Shown piece by piece: positions 31,105 to 41,752 of a stretch of DNA of 64,000 nt. The DNA is from Raphanus sativus (lineage: Eukaryota > Streptophyta > Magnoliopsida > Brassicales > Brassicaceae). Position 1 is the stretch's first letter. Every line of letters begins with the position of its first letter. Both the position numbers and the translations under genes were made by a program. The notes beneath the pieces were generated by a model, which saw nothing but the letters and a program-made list of their open reading frames with translations, did not search any database and was not told the origin of the DNA. The stretch covers positions 24,124,973-24,188,972 of the forward strand of contig NC_079517.1 of NCBI RefSeq assembly GCF_000801105.2, in the 5' to 3' direction.

Positions 31105-31898
31105 ACTGGAAATTAATATTTTTTGTTTTTTTACTAGTCATAAATCTAAAATATATCCTCAACTTAAAAAGATATATTTTCTTTTGTTTCATTGTTTATA
31201 ATAAAAATCTGATTTATTTGTTTTATTGTGTTATACCTTATTCAATAAGTTCATATAAACCTTTTTATTTTTTCCCTATATTTTCTTTTATCTTATTTTA
31301 TTTTATTTTTATTTTAATTTATTTTACTTTATTTTTATATTATTTTATTTTATTTTATTTTTATTTGTATTTTATTTGTATTTGTATTTTATTTTATTTT
31401 ATTTTTTTTTTTTTGTTTTGTTTTATTTTATTTTTACTTTTATTTTTATTTAATTTGATTATTTTTATTTTTAGGGTCATATGAACTGTATTTGCAAAAA
31501 TTATATGGTTACTTTAAAACAAATCATTGCAAATATTTGGGACAACTTCTAAGATTTGATTTTCAATAATATTTTTATAGACAACAAATATAATGAGGAC
31601 TGAATTATAATTATTGAAACATTCAATAATATTACCGGCCGGCAAAAATGTGATTAATATATTTGTCGACTATTCAGTCATATATAGATAATTTAACTCA
31701 ATAGTCCACAAAAATATTAATCACATCTTTATTGGCAGGGGATTATTCTTTCTGTTTTTTTTTACTTCATAAATCTATATATATTCCTTACTTAAAAAGA
31801 TAAATTTTTCATAGCCCTCCATCACTATATAAGACACACACATCCCTGAACTCAAAACACAGCACACACTACACAAAGTAATAAACACAACAAACACC
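31105..31898 (+). repeat. MADS-array spacer with foldback 31633-31741 and TATA 31826-31833
   Basis: Duplicate of the spacer 27190-28009, with the same GGCAGGGGATT change in the foldback end. Confidence 0.85.
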
Positions 31899-32418
31899 AT
31901 GACCAGAAGGAAGGTGAAACTTTCTTTCATCGTCAATAACTCCTGGAGAAAAACAACCTACAAAAAAAGGAGGAGGGGCTTGCTCAAAAAAGCGCATGAG
32001 ATATTCACTTTATGTGGGATTAATGTCGGAGCTATAATTTACAGTCTCTACGATCCTACCCTGGCCCTCCGTTGATGGTATGAACCAAGTGATTACTACT
32101 TTTCGGAACTTGCCGGAAATTGACCGGCACAATAATAGGTTCAATCAACAGGAGTTTGTCCAACAGAGGATAACCAAAGCCGATAAACTTCTGCTTAAGA
32201 AGAAGAAGGACAACAGGGAGGTTAACCTCACGGAAGATATGTATCGATTTCTTCATATTGGACATGTAACTATTCCAGCCGGGGGTCATAATAAACCTGC
32301 TCTAGCCAGGGATCTTAACGATCTAGGTTATCTTGTTGACGAGTATCTTAACAGTCTTAATCGCAGGATTCATATTTTAAAAGGAGGCTCGGATGTGGAG
32401 ATCGGTGAATCTTTATAG
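31899..32418 (+). pseudogene. MADS-box pseudogene (8-bp deletion), duplicate
   Basis: Same 8-bp deletion as the copy at 28010. It differs from that copy at only a few bases, for example AAACCT for AAACGT in the tail. Confidence 0.85.
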
Positions 32419-33202
32419 ACTGGAAATTAATATTTTTTTTCGTTTTTACTAGTAATAAATCTAAAATATATTATCAACCTAATAATATATATTTTCTTTT
32501 GTTTCATTATTTATAAAAAAAATCTGATTTATTTTTTTATTGTATTATACTTGATTCAATAAGTTCATATAAACCTTTTTTTTTCTCTATAATTTCTTTT
32601 ATCATATTTTATTTTATTTTATTTTATTTTAATTTATTTTATTTTATTTTATTTTTATATTTTTTTTTTTATTTTATTTGTATTTGTATTTTTTTATTTT
32701 TATTTTTTTTTTTTTGTTTTGTTTTGTTTTATTTTATTTTTTTACTTTTATTTTTATTTAATTTGATTTATTTTTTATTTTTAGGGTCATATAAAATGTA
32801 TTTGCAAAATTTATATGATTACTTTAAAACAAATCATTGCAAATATTTGGGACAACTTCTAAGATTTGATTTTCAATAATATTTTTATCGACAAATATAA
32901 TGAGGACTGAATTATAACTATTGAAAAATTCAATAATATTACCGGCCGATAAAAATGTGATTAATATATTTGTCGACTATTCAGTCATATATTGATAATT
33001 TAACTCAATAGTCCACAAAAATATTAATCACATCTTTATTGCAGGTGATTATTCTTTCTGTTTTTTTACTTCATAAATTTATATATATTCCGTACTTAAA
33101 AAGATAAATTTTTCATAGCCTTCCATCACTATATAAGACACACACATCCCTGAACTCAAAACACAACACACACTACACAAAGTAATAAACACAACAAACA
33201 CC
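32419..33202 (+). repeat. MADS-array spacer with foldback 32940-33047 and TATA 33130-33137
   Basis: Duplicate of the spacer 28530-29331 with the same one-base loss in the foldback right arm. Confidence 0.85.
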
Positions 33203-33676
33203 ATGACGAGAAGGAAGGTGAAACTTGCTTTCATCGTCAATAACTCCTCGAGAAAAACAACCTACAAAAAAGGAAGAGGGGCTTGCTCAAAAAAGCGCAT
33301 GAGATACTCACTTTATGTGGGATTTATGCCGGGGCTATCATTTACAGGCCCTCCGTTGAGGGTAGGAACTTGCCAGAAATTGACCGGCAAATAATTTGGT
33401 CAATCAACAGGAGTTTGTCCAACAGGGGATAACCAAAGCCGATAAACTTCTGCTTAAGAAGAAGAAGGACAACATGGAGGTTAATCTCACGGAAGATATG
33501 TATCGATTTCTTCAGATTGGACAGTTAACTATTCCAGCCGGGGGTCATACTAACCTGCTCTAGCCAGGGATCATAACGATCTAGGTTATCTTGTTGACCA
33601 GTATCTTAACTGTTTTAAACGCAGGATTCTGATTTTAGAAGGAGGCTCGGATGTGGAGATCGGTGAATCTTTATAG
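33203..33676 (+). pseudogene. MADS-box pseudogene (A-run frameshift plus internal deletion)
   Basis: Has the same internal deletion as the unit at 29332 (TTTACAGGCCCTCCG) but also one A fewer in the A-run, a lost A at CGGCAAATAA, and a shift at CATACTAACC. The partner at 29332 keeps the full A-run, so the slip came after the block duplication or is an assembly error. Confidence 0.8.
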
Positions 33677-34214
33677 ACTGGAAATTAATATTTTTTTTTG
33701 TTTTTACTAGTCATAAATCTAAAATATATTCTCAACTTAAAAAGATATATTTTCTTTTGTTTCATTATTTATAATAAAAATCTGATTTATTTGTTTTGTT
33801 GTATTATACCTTATTCAATAAGTTCATATAAACCTTTTTATTTTTTCTCTATAATTTCTTTTATCGTATTTTATTTTTATTTTATTTGAATTTTTTTTAT
33901 ATTATTTTAGTTATTTTATTTTTTATTTTATATTATTTTATTTGTATTTTATTTGTATTTGTATTTTATTTTATTTTTATTTTTACTTTTTTTTGTTTTG
34001 TTTTGTTTTATTGTATTTTAGCTTTATTTTTATTTATTTTGATTATTTTTTATTTTTAGGGTCATATAAACTGTATTTGCAAAAATTATATGGTTACTTT
34101 AAAACAAATCATTGCAAATATTTGGGACAACTTCTACGATTTGGTTTTCAATAATATTTTTTTCAACGAATATAATGAGGACTGAATTATAATTATTGAA
34201 ACATTCAATAATAT

Positions 34215-34323
34215 TACCGGCCGACAAAAATGTGATTAATATATTTGTCGACTATTCAGTCATATATAGATAATTTAACTCAATAGTCCACAAAAATATT
34301 AATCACATCTTTATTGGCAAGTG
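34215..34323. repeat. Foldback in promoter of the intact MADS gene at 34481
   Basis: Arms TACCGGCCGACAAAAATG... and ...CATCTTTATTGGCAAGTG pair over about 46 nt. Position relative to the TATA box and ATG is the same as in the other units. Confidence 0.75.
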
Positions 34324-34407
34324 ATTAATCTTTCTGTTTTTTTACTTCATAAATCTATATATATATTCCCTACTTAAAAAGATAAATTTTTCATAGCCCT
34401 CCATCAC

Positions 34408-34415
34408 TATATAAG
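34408..34415 (+). promoter_or_regulatory. TATA box of MADS gene at 34481
   Basis: TATATAAG 73 bp before the ATG, preceded by the conserved CATAGCCCTCCATCAC. Confidence 0.7.
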
Positions 34416-34480
34416 ACACACACATCCCTGAACTCAAAACATAGCACACACTACACAAAGTAATAAACACAACAAACACC

Positions 34481-35008
34481 ATGACGAGAAGGAAGGTGAA
34501 ACTTGCTTTCATCGTCAATAACTCCTCGAGAAAAACAATCTACAAAAAAAGGAGGGGGGGCTTGCTCAAAAAAGCGCATGAGATATTCACTTTATATGGG
34601 ATTAATGCCAGAGCTATCATTTACAGTCCCTACGATCCTACCCCTGAGGTGTGGCCCTCCGTTGATGGTATGAACCAAGTGATTACTACTTTTCGGAACT
34701 TGCCGGAAATTGACCGGCACAATAATAGGTTCAATCAACAGGAGTTTGTCCAAAAGAGGATAACCAAAGCCGGTAAACTTCTGCTTAAGAAGAAGAAGGA
34801 CAACAGGGAGGTTAACCTCACGGAAGATATGTATCGATTTCTTCATATTGGACATTTAACTATTCCAGCCGGGAGTCATAATATACCTGCTCTAGCCAGG
34901 GATCTTAACGATCTAGGTTATCTTGTTGACCAGTATCTTAACAGTCTTAATCGCAGGATTCAGATTTTAAAAGGATGCTCGGATGTGGAGAGCGGTGAAT
35001 CATTATAG
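34481..35008 (+). CDS. Intact type I (Mgamma, AGL80-like) MADS-box protein, 175 aa
   Basis: Open from ATG to TAG at the same length as the gene at 930. The MADS domain occupies residues 1-60 (MTRRKVKLAFIVNNSSRK, KKRRGGLLKKAHEIFTLYGIN, AIIYSPYDPTPEVWPS). The tail has DLNDLGYLVDQYLNSLNRR and ends ESGESL. Residue 38 is Y where other copies have C, and residue 94 is G where others have D, so it has its own changes. A nuclear transcription factor active in the female gametophyte or endosperm is inferred from AGL80-type relatives; nothing in the window proves expression. It carries the standard foldback and TATA box upstream. The neighbours on both sides are broken copies. Confidence 0.85.
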   Translation: MTRRKVKLAFIVNNSSRKTIYKKRRGGLLKKAHEIFTLYGINARAIIYSPYDPTPEVWPSVDGMNQVITTFRNLPEIDRHNNRFNQQEFVQKRITKAGKLLLKKKKDNREVNLTEDMYRFLHIGHLTIPAGSHNIPALARDLNDLGYLVDQYLNSLNRRIQILKGCSDVESGESL

Positions 35009-35769
35009 ACTGGAAATTAATATTTTTTTTCGCTTTTACTGGTCATAAATCTAAAATATATTCTCAACTTAAAAAGATATATTTTCTTTTGTTTCATTAT
35101 TTATAATAAAATTCTGATTTATTTGTTTTATTGTAATATACCTTATGCAATAAGTTCATATAAACCTTTTTATTTTTTCTCGATTTTTTCTTTTATCTTA
35201 TTTTATTTTAATTTTATTTTAGTTTATTTTATTTTATTTATTTTTATATTATTTTTTTTTTTTGTTTTGTTTCGTTTTATTTTATTTCTACTTTAATTTT
35301 TCATTAATTTTATTATTTTTTAATTTTAGGGTCATATTAACTGTATTTGCAAAAATTATATGGTTACTTTAAAACAAATCATTGCAAATATTTGGGACAA
35401 CTTCTAAGATTTGGTTTTCAATAATATTTTTATCGACAAATATAATGAGGACTGAATTATACTTAGTGAAACATTCAATAATATTACCGGCCGATAAAAA
35501 TGTGATTAATATATTTGTCGAAAATTCAGTCATATATATATAATTTAACTCGATAGTCCACAAAAATATTAATCACATCTTTATTGGCAGGTGATTATTC
35601 TTTCTGTTTTTTTTTTACTTCATAAACCTATATATATTCCCTACTTAAAAAGATAATTTTTTCATAGCCCTCCAACACTATATAAGACACACACATCCCT
35701 GAACTCAAAACACAACACACGCTACACAAAGTAATAAACACAACAAACACAATAAACACAACAAACACC
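35009..35769 (+). repeat. MADS-array spacer with foldback 35485-35593 and TATA 35679-35686
   Basis: Usual order, with a shorter T-rich tract. The leader holds a tandem duplication of 18 bp (ACAATAAACACAACAAAC), moving the TATA box to 91 bp before the ATG. The duplication is shared with the last spacer of the array. Confidence 0.85.
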
Positions 35770-36296
35770 ATGACGAGAAGGAAGGTGAAACTTCCTTTCA
35801 TCGTCAATAACTCCTCGAGAAAAACAACCTACAAAAAAAGGAAGAGGGGCTTGCTCAAAAAAGCGCATGAGATATTCACTTTATGTGGGAGTAACTATGG
35901 GGATATCATTTACAGTCCCTACGATCCTACCCCTGAGGTGTGCCCTCCGTTGAGGGTATGAACCAAGTGATTACTACTTTTCGGAACTTGCCAGAAATTG
36001 ACCGGCACAATAATATGGTCAATCAACAGGAGTTTGTCCAACAGAGGATAACCAAAGCCGATAAAATTCTGCTTAAGAAGAAGAAGGACAACATGGAGGT
36101 TAACCTCACGGAAGATATGTATCGATTTCTTCAGATTGGAAAGTTAACTATTCCAGCCGGGGGTCATAATAATCCTGCTCTAGCCAGGGATCTTAACGAT
36201 CTAGGTTATCTTGTTGACCAGTATCTTAAGTGTCTTAATCGCATGATTCAGATTTTAGAAGGAGGCTCGGATGTGGAGATGGGTGAATCTTTATAG
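35770..36296 (+). pseudogene. MADS-box copy broken by a single-base deletion
   Basis: Normal up to YSPYDPTPEV, then GTGTGCCCT has one G fewer than GTGTGGCCCT (about 35941), shifting the frame. The remainder is fully open in the next frame (35940-36296). The single lesion is at a G run, so a sequencing error cannot be excluded. It also has NYGD in place of NAGA in the MADS beta region. Confidence 0.75.
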
Positions 36297-37082
36297 ACTG
36301 GAAATTATTTTTTTTTTGTTTTTACTAGTCATAAATTTAAAATATATTCTCAACTTAAAAAGATAATAAGTTCATATTTGTAATAAAAATCTAATTTATT
36401 TGTTTTATTGTATTATACCTTATGCAATAAGTTCATATAAACCTTTTTATTTTTTTCTCTATAATTTCTTTTATCTTATTTTACTTTTATTTTATTTTAT
36501 ATTTATATTATTATTTTTTTTTTTTTTTTTTTTTATTTATTTTTTTTTATTATTTTTTTATTTTTTTTTTGTTTTGTTTTATTTTATTTTTACTTTTATT
36601 TTTATTTAGTTTTATTATTTTTTATTTTTAGGGTCATATAAACCGTATTTGCAAAAATTATATGGTTACTTTAAAACAAATCATTGCAAATATTTGGGAC
36701 AACTTCTAAGATTTGGTTTTCAATAATATTTTTATCGACAAATATAATGAGGACTGAATTATAACTATTGAAACATTTAATAATATTACCAGCCGATAAA
36801 AATGTGATTAATATATTTGTCGACTATTCAGTCATATATATATAATTTAACTCAATAGTCCACAAAATATTAATCACATCTTTATTGGCAGGTGATTATT
36901 CTTTCTGTTTTTTTACTTGATAAAAAAAATATATATATATATATATATTCCCTACTTAAAAAGATAAATTTTTCATAGCCCTCCATCACTATATAAGACA
37001 CACACATCCCTGAACTCAAAACACAACACACACTACACAAAGTAATAAACACAACAAACACAATAAACACAACAAACACCAA
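36297..37082 (+). repeat. Last MADS-array unit: spacer and promoter without a gene
   Basis: T-rich tract about 36440-36630, foldback 36787-36894, TATA box 36990-36997, leader with the 18-bp duplication up to AACAAACACC. Exactly where the ATG should come, the sequence changes to the truncated LTR of a minus-strand Athila-like element. Confidence 0.85.
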
Positions 37083-37934
37083 CACCACTCAAGGAGGGCG
37101 GTTAGCTCTTCTCCAAGGAGACAACTAGTTCAAACAGATAATTCAAGATATCAAAGATCCTAGTGATCTATGCTCTAGTTAGCTACTCTAGAACAAGCTT
37201 AGGGTGCAATCTATTTGATGAATATCACAACTTAGCAATTATAGTTTGGGGCTAATCCCACAAACCTATTTAAACCCTAGATCTGGCAAGTAGACTACTC
37301 AGACATAGCTAAGCAATTCTTAATATAAGATAGATAAAAAGAATTGCATAGATAGGGAATAGAAAACAAATGGAGTTCACAAATCTCTCAATGATCTCTC
37401 CAATCTCTCCAATCTCTCAAACATATAAAACTCTAGTCTTTCTCTCACACTCTCTGCTTTGCTTCTCAAGACTTGTTGCTTAGACTTGTCAAAGCTTGCT
37501 TGCAGTCAAAAACACTTAGCAGGAATATTTAAGCATTTTCATTAGGTTAAAAACTCGTCAGTGGGAATCTCGTAATTTGGTGAAGTCTTGGTGAAGTAGT
37601 CGGCTAAACCATTTCGTCCTCGATATCGATCGACAACACTAGATGTGTATTGATCGATTATAATCTTCTAGTACGCGGCTCTTCTCAGCTACATCGATCG
37701 ACAACTCTGGATGAGTATCGATCGATTCTTATCACAATGTTGACTTCCGACTTGATCTTGAATGGTCAACTCGGGTGTATTATCTCTTGTACTCCATAAT
37801 GCTCCAAAAACATCACTTTATCACGAAACGCTCCTGAACCTGAAAACATACTTAACAGGCTAGAAAACACATTAGTTATATAATAAAATACTACTATACC
37901 ATGGTAGAAAATGGGTGAAATCCATGGTATATCA
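37083..37934 (-). repeat. Athila-like element 2: 3' LTR, truncated
   Basis: The minus-strand start TGATATACCATGG is at 37934-37922. It matches 59120 onward, including the CATGG inverted repeat (37895-37904, 37922-37931) and two pairs of TCGATCGA words (37626-37730). The last ~500 bp of the LTR are missing, cut at the MADS promoter. Confidence 0.82.
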
Positions 37935-39299
37935 ACTCCCCCAGACTTACTCCTTTGCTTGTCCTCAAGCAAAAACCAGTAGTCTTTGGAAAAGGTTTGA
38001 AAACAGTAGGGACTCAAAGATTCAAAATATTGAAGTCATCACTCTATGGGTTTGCAATTCATATCTAAACATCCTAATCACAGAAGTTCATTATGCCTTA
38101 TCCTAGCTTAGCAACCAAATTCATCTAGTCCACGACTTAGCAAATCTTATCTGACATTCCCCTATACTAACCTTATTTCTTAACATAAAATAAAAGTGCA
38201 GGCTTTACCTTGGGAGTATCGATCAAAGGACACATGGATTCAACTCAAACAAGTATCTGAACACACATGTAGTCTTCTCTGATCCCTTTCTCCCCTCATC
38301 TCTCTTCTCTGAATCTCTTATTAGTTTCAATTTCAACAGGTTTCGATGCCACAAAGGTCATCTAGTCTATCTCATTGACATTTGCATTTGTAACTAATAC
38401 ATTTTGACAAAGTGTAGCGAATAATGGGGTCTCAGGTAATTTACCTATCCCTCGTTTCCACAATGTGTGATCATCCCTGAGATTTAGAATATTGGGGTCG
38501 CAGGAGACACTCCTACCCCTCTGCCTTTCAAGAAATCATTTCAATCGTTTATAACATAAAACTTAGATCTTTGAGATGCCGAAGAGAGAGAAGGAAGGGA
38601 ACCAGAAACACACAGACTTATTACCTTCCAGACTCGTAAGAGGATTCCGATCCAGTGATTACCAAGCCCCAAGACAAGCAAATAAAGTCAGTATTAGTGT
38701 TGGAGGTCAGCTTTGGTTCCTTCAAACAATCTCAGCTAGTGTATATAGGTGACAGGTTGATCCACTTTAGCATCTTTAGTACTATCTGCAATCAGTAAAT
38801 CTAGAATGGTGATAAAGAGTGATTAGATAATCAAGTATAAATCTATATCAATGTCCCCATTTAGTACTTATGTGAAAAATAATTTGAAAACATTTTTAAT
38901 AAAAAACCAAAATAAAAACACATATTAGTAAACTCCCCCCCAGACATAAATTACACTGTCCCAGTGTAACACAGCCGGAGTGAATAAATAAATCATAAGA
39001 ACTGAATGTAACAAGATAAAACGACTAAACCTGACCGCAATTGGCGTCGATCGATACGTAAAGCTATACGTCGATCGTTACTAATGGTCGTGTGGTGCCG
39101 AGCGATGTGAATGGAATGTGTCGGTCGACGGAATCATCATTCTACTTGGATCTTTAAAAACTGCAAAAATAAATGCGAAAAATAAAAGTAAAAATGTAAA
39201 AATAACTTAAAAAGAAAATAAAAGAAAACCTAATAGTGGGTTGCCTCCCACTCAGCGCTTTGTTATAGTCATTTAGCTTGACTTTGGTGGGTGTGTGAC
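37935..39299 (-). other. Athila-like element 2: 3' non-coding region with two G-rich tracts
   Basis: About 1.35 kb without coding potential, conserved with 57801-59119. It holds the polypurine tract next to the LTR (37935-37949, minus AAGTCTGGGGGAGT), a hairpin just inside it (TTTGCTTG / CAAGCAAA), and a second G-tract with hairpin at 38931-38969. Confidence 0.75.
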
Positions 39300-41752
39300 T
39301 CAGTTGGTGCAGAAACTGCTGCTTATCGGGAAACAAGCATCAATTTCGTGTCTCCTCCTATCAAACAATGTGGCATTGAAGCTTCTTGTGGCATCATCAC
39401 TTCTTAGCTGTTTCTCATCTATCTTGAGGACTGTATCCGTGAGTTTCCTCAGAGTTCTTTCAATAGATTCGATGCTGCCAACATTCCTGTAGACGGTTTT
39501 GTAGGAGTATTCTGACAGTTCCCTCAGTTCATTCTGCAATGCATCGATCTTGTCATGAATCAGCTGATCTCGGTCTGCCAAGGATTTGGTGTCGATCCAT
39601 GCTACAACATGTGCGTCGGTCGTTTCGCTGGGAGTTCTGTCGGTCGATCCTGTGATAACTGTGTCGATCGATTCTGAAAGCTATCCTTGGTACTGCATAG
39701 CACGTATCTCGTTCTTTAGTTGATGAGTAGCTCTGCATAGGCTGTTCACTCTATTATTAGAGTGTCGTCAATGTCATCACTTCTTCCGTTGAGTCTCTCC
39801 TCCATAGCATTCATAGCTTCGTATAGCTCATGTTTGTTTCGATCAACTTCTGCTGATGAGCATACTGTCTGCGCTGGTGGTTGCTCGATGTCGATCGATA
39901 TAGGTCTGAGCCTGTCGATTGATGTCGCGTTTCTGTCACGAAGACCAAGATGATCTTGAACTATGCCAATGTCTTGTTGCAATTCGTTCAACTGTTGTGA
40001 CAGTGTATCCAGGTATCACATGATAGGTGAACTGTAGTGATTGTGCCTTTCCTCATATGATTTCATTCTATCCTCCATTGCTGTGAACCTTGTGTCGATC
40101 GATGGTGAAGAGTTTGTGTCGATCGACGGAACAGTAGCATTATGAGCCTGACCTTTCTCGCGAATTGTTGCCAACTCTTTTTGTAGAAGATCAATCCTCT
40201 TGCTTAACCATTCGACATTGTTGTTGAGAGGGCTGTACACGTCTCCAATCCGTGTATTTATGTAACCAATCTCCCATTCATCTCTTTTAGGTGATGAACA
40301 TTCTGGTTGGTCCTTGGATGTAGTCTTGCCGATGTCGATCGATGGTGCAGGTTCTGTGTCGATCGATACAGGTGGCGTAGCTTCCTTCTCAAGCATGGTT
40401 CTAATGCTCTCAATCTCCATTCTTAGCACTGCCATATCACTTTGGAGAGCTTCATAGCTTCTATCCAATGGCTGGAAAGTATCTTCCACCAATGTGCGAA
40501 AGTCTGCCCCAAGGTGTGCCTGAGCTCTCCACACATCAGTCACCATATCATCTATCTCCTCTCTGCTGTAGGGTACTGGTGGTGGTCTGTATGCATGGTA
40601 AGGGCGTGTATGTTCTGGAAGGCGTAACCAACCCTTATGAAAAAGAGATGCTCTCTCCAGGATTCTTCTTATGTGCTCCTTGGTAACAGGGATGATTTCA
40701 CCATCAACTCCTCTAGCATGTCCAAACTCATCTCTGTGGACACCAAATCCATCGTTTGCTTCCCATCTGAATCTTCTGGATCCATCGGTATTAAAGGCAC
40801 GTCGTCCAAACTCAATACGTCTGTCGGTCGATCTGACTCTTGCGCTGTCGATCGATCTGGGTAGCTCGCCGTCGATCGATAGAGATGAAACGGTATCGAT
40901 CCATGGTGAACTCCTAGGTTGACCGAAACTTTGAGGAACTGTATCCTCTCTCATGGTGACGTGGTGGTTGTCTTGGACGTGAGCTAGGATGTCTGGATGG
41001 CCACGTTGCTGTGTGAACAGGTTGTCTGGTCCATTGGCAACTTGAAGGATGTCTGCTATGTCTTCTCTGGATATGTGCAAAACTATTCCATCCATTGCTC
41101 TTGCAAAACCATCTGTGTCCCTGAAAATACCAAATTCATCAGGTGTTAGTGAAACATTCCTGATATCATATGGATCATGAAATCGAGATTGAGCTCTGGT
41201 AAAGGAATCGATCGATGGTGCAGTGGTGGTGGCGATCGATGGTGATCGTCTAGCTGCAGGGTTGGATCGATTGTTCTTGATGTTGCAGTCCTCCATGGTT
41301 ATGTTGCTAGTTGCTGGAAGCTGCTGGGTATGAGTTGTTGAAGTTTGAATTTTCATGGCTGATGTTGACAACTTTATATACCCATCTGTTGCCCTAATCG
41401 GTGAAATTCTGATTTTGTCCTTTAAGTCGTCTGAGTCAATATCGATCGATGTGATGCTGGCGATGTCGATCGATGGATTTCATTTTGATGGGTGAAGTAG
41501 ATAATCGATCGATGGTGGACGGTGGATGTCGATCGATTTGGGATCAAGATTTGCAAATCTATCATTCTCCATGTAGTTTTCCCAAGCTCTTTCTTCCCAA
41601 AATTCTTCATCAAATTCTTTATTGTAGTTTCCACTGTGGGAAGATCTGGCTGTATCTACTGCAAAAATTTCATCATATCCGCTATCTGCCCAACTTCTTA
41701 CTGAGAAATCATCTTCTTTGCTGTTGGGTTGGATGGTGAAATTGGGTAGCAA
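39300..41752 (-). pseudogene. Athila-like element 2 ORFx (unknown protein), broken
   Basis: Follows the protease region. Main open part 41371-40016 (451 aa); the rest is in pieces (41752-41480, 39991-39746, 39738-39553, 39581-39300). It has two copies of a module with E/D-x-G-x-h-x-D-x-x-G-x-h-R-x-x-x-G pattern (DEFGIFRDTDGFAR and DGFGVHRDEFGHAR), each followed by an amphipathic KEHIRRIL-like helix. Many SIDT/SIDR words and a C-terminal half of heptad-like helices suggest coiled coil. I recognise no known domain. It is neither RT nor a clear envelope: no signal peptide or membrane segment is seen. Confidence 0.6.

Larger units (their letters stand above)
33677..34480 (+). repeat. MADS-array spacer with foldback 34215-34323
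   Basis: Usual order: T-rich tract about 33838-34058, conserved block, foldback, TATA box at 34408-34415, leader. Confidence 0.85.

Noticed and set aside
39300..41752. ORFx as an Athila envelope-like protein
   Set aside because: Its position after protease instead of after pol, the lack of a signal peptide or membrane segment, and its coiled-coil composition do not support it; left as unknown.
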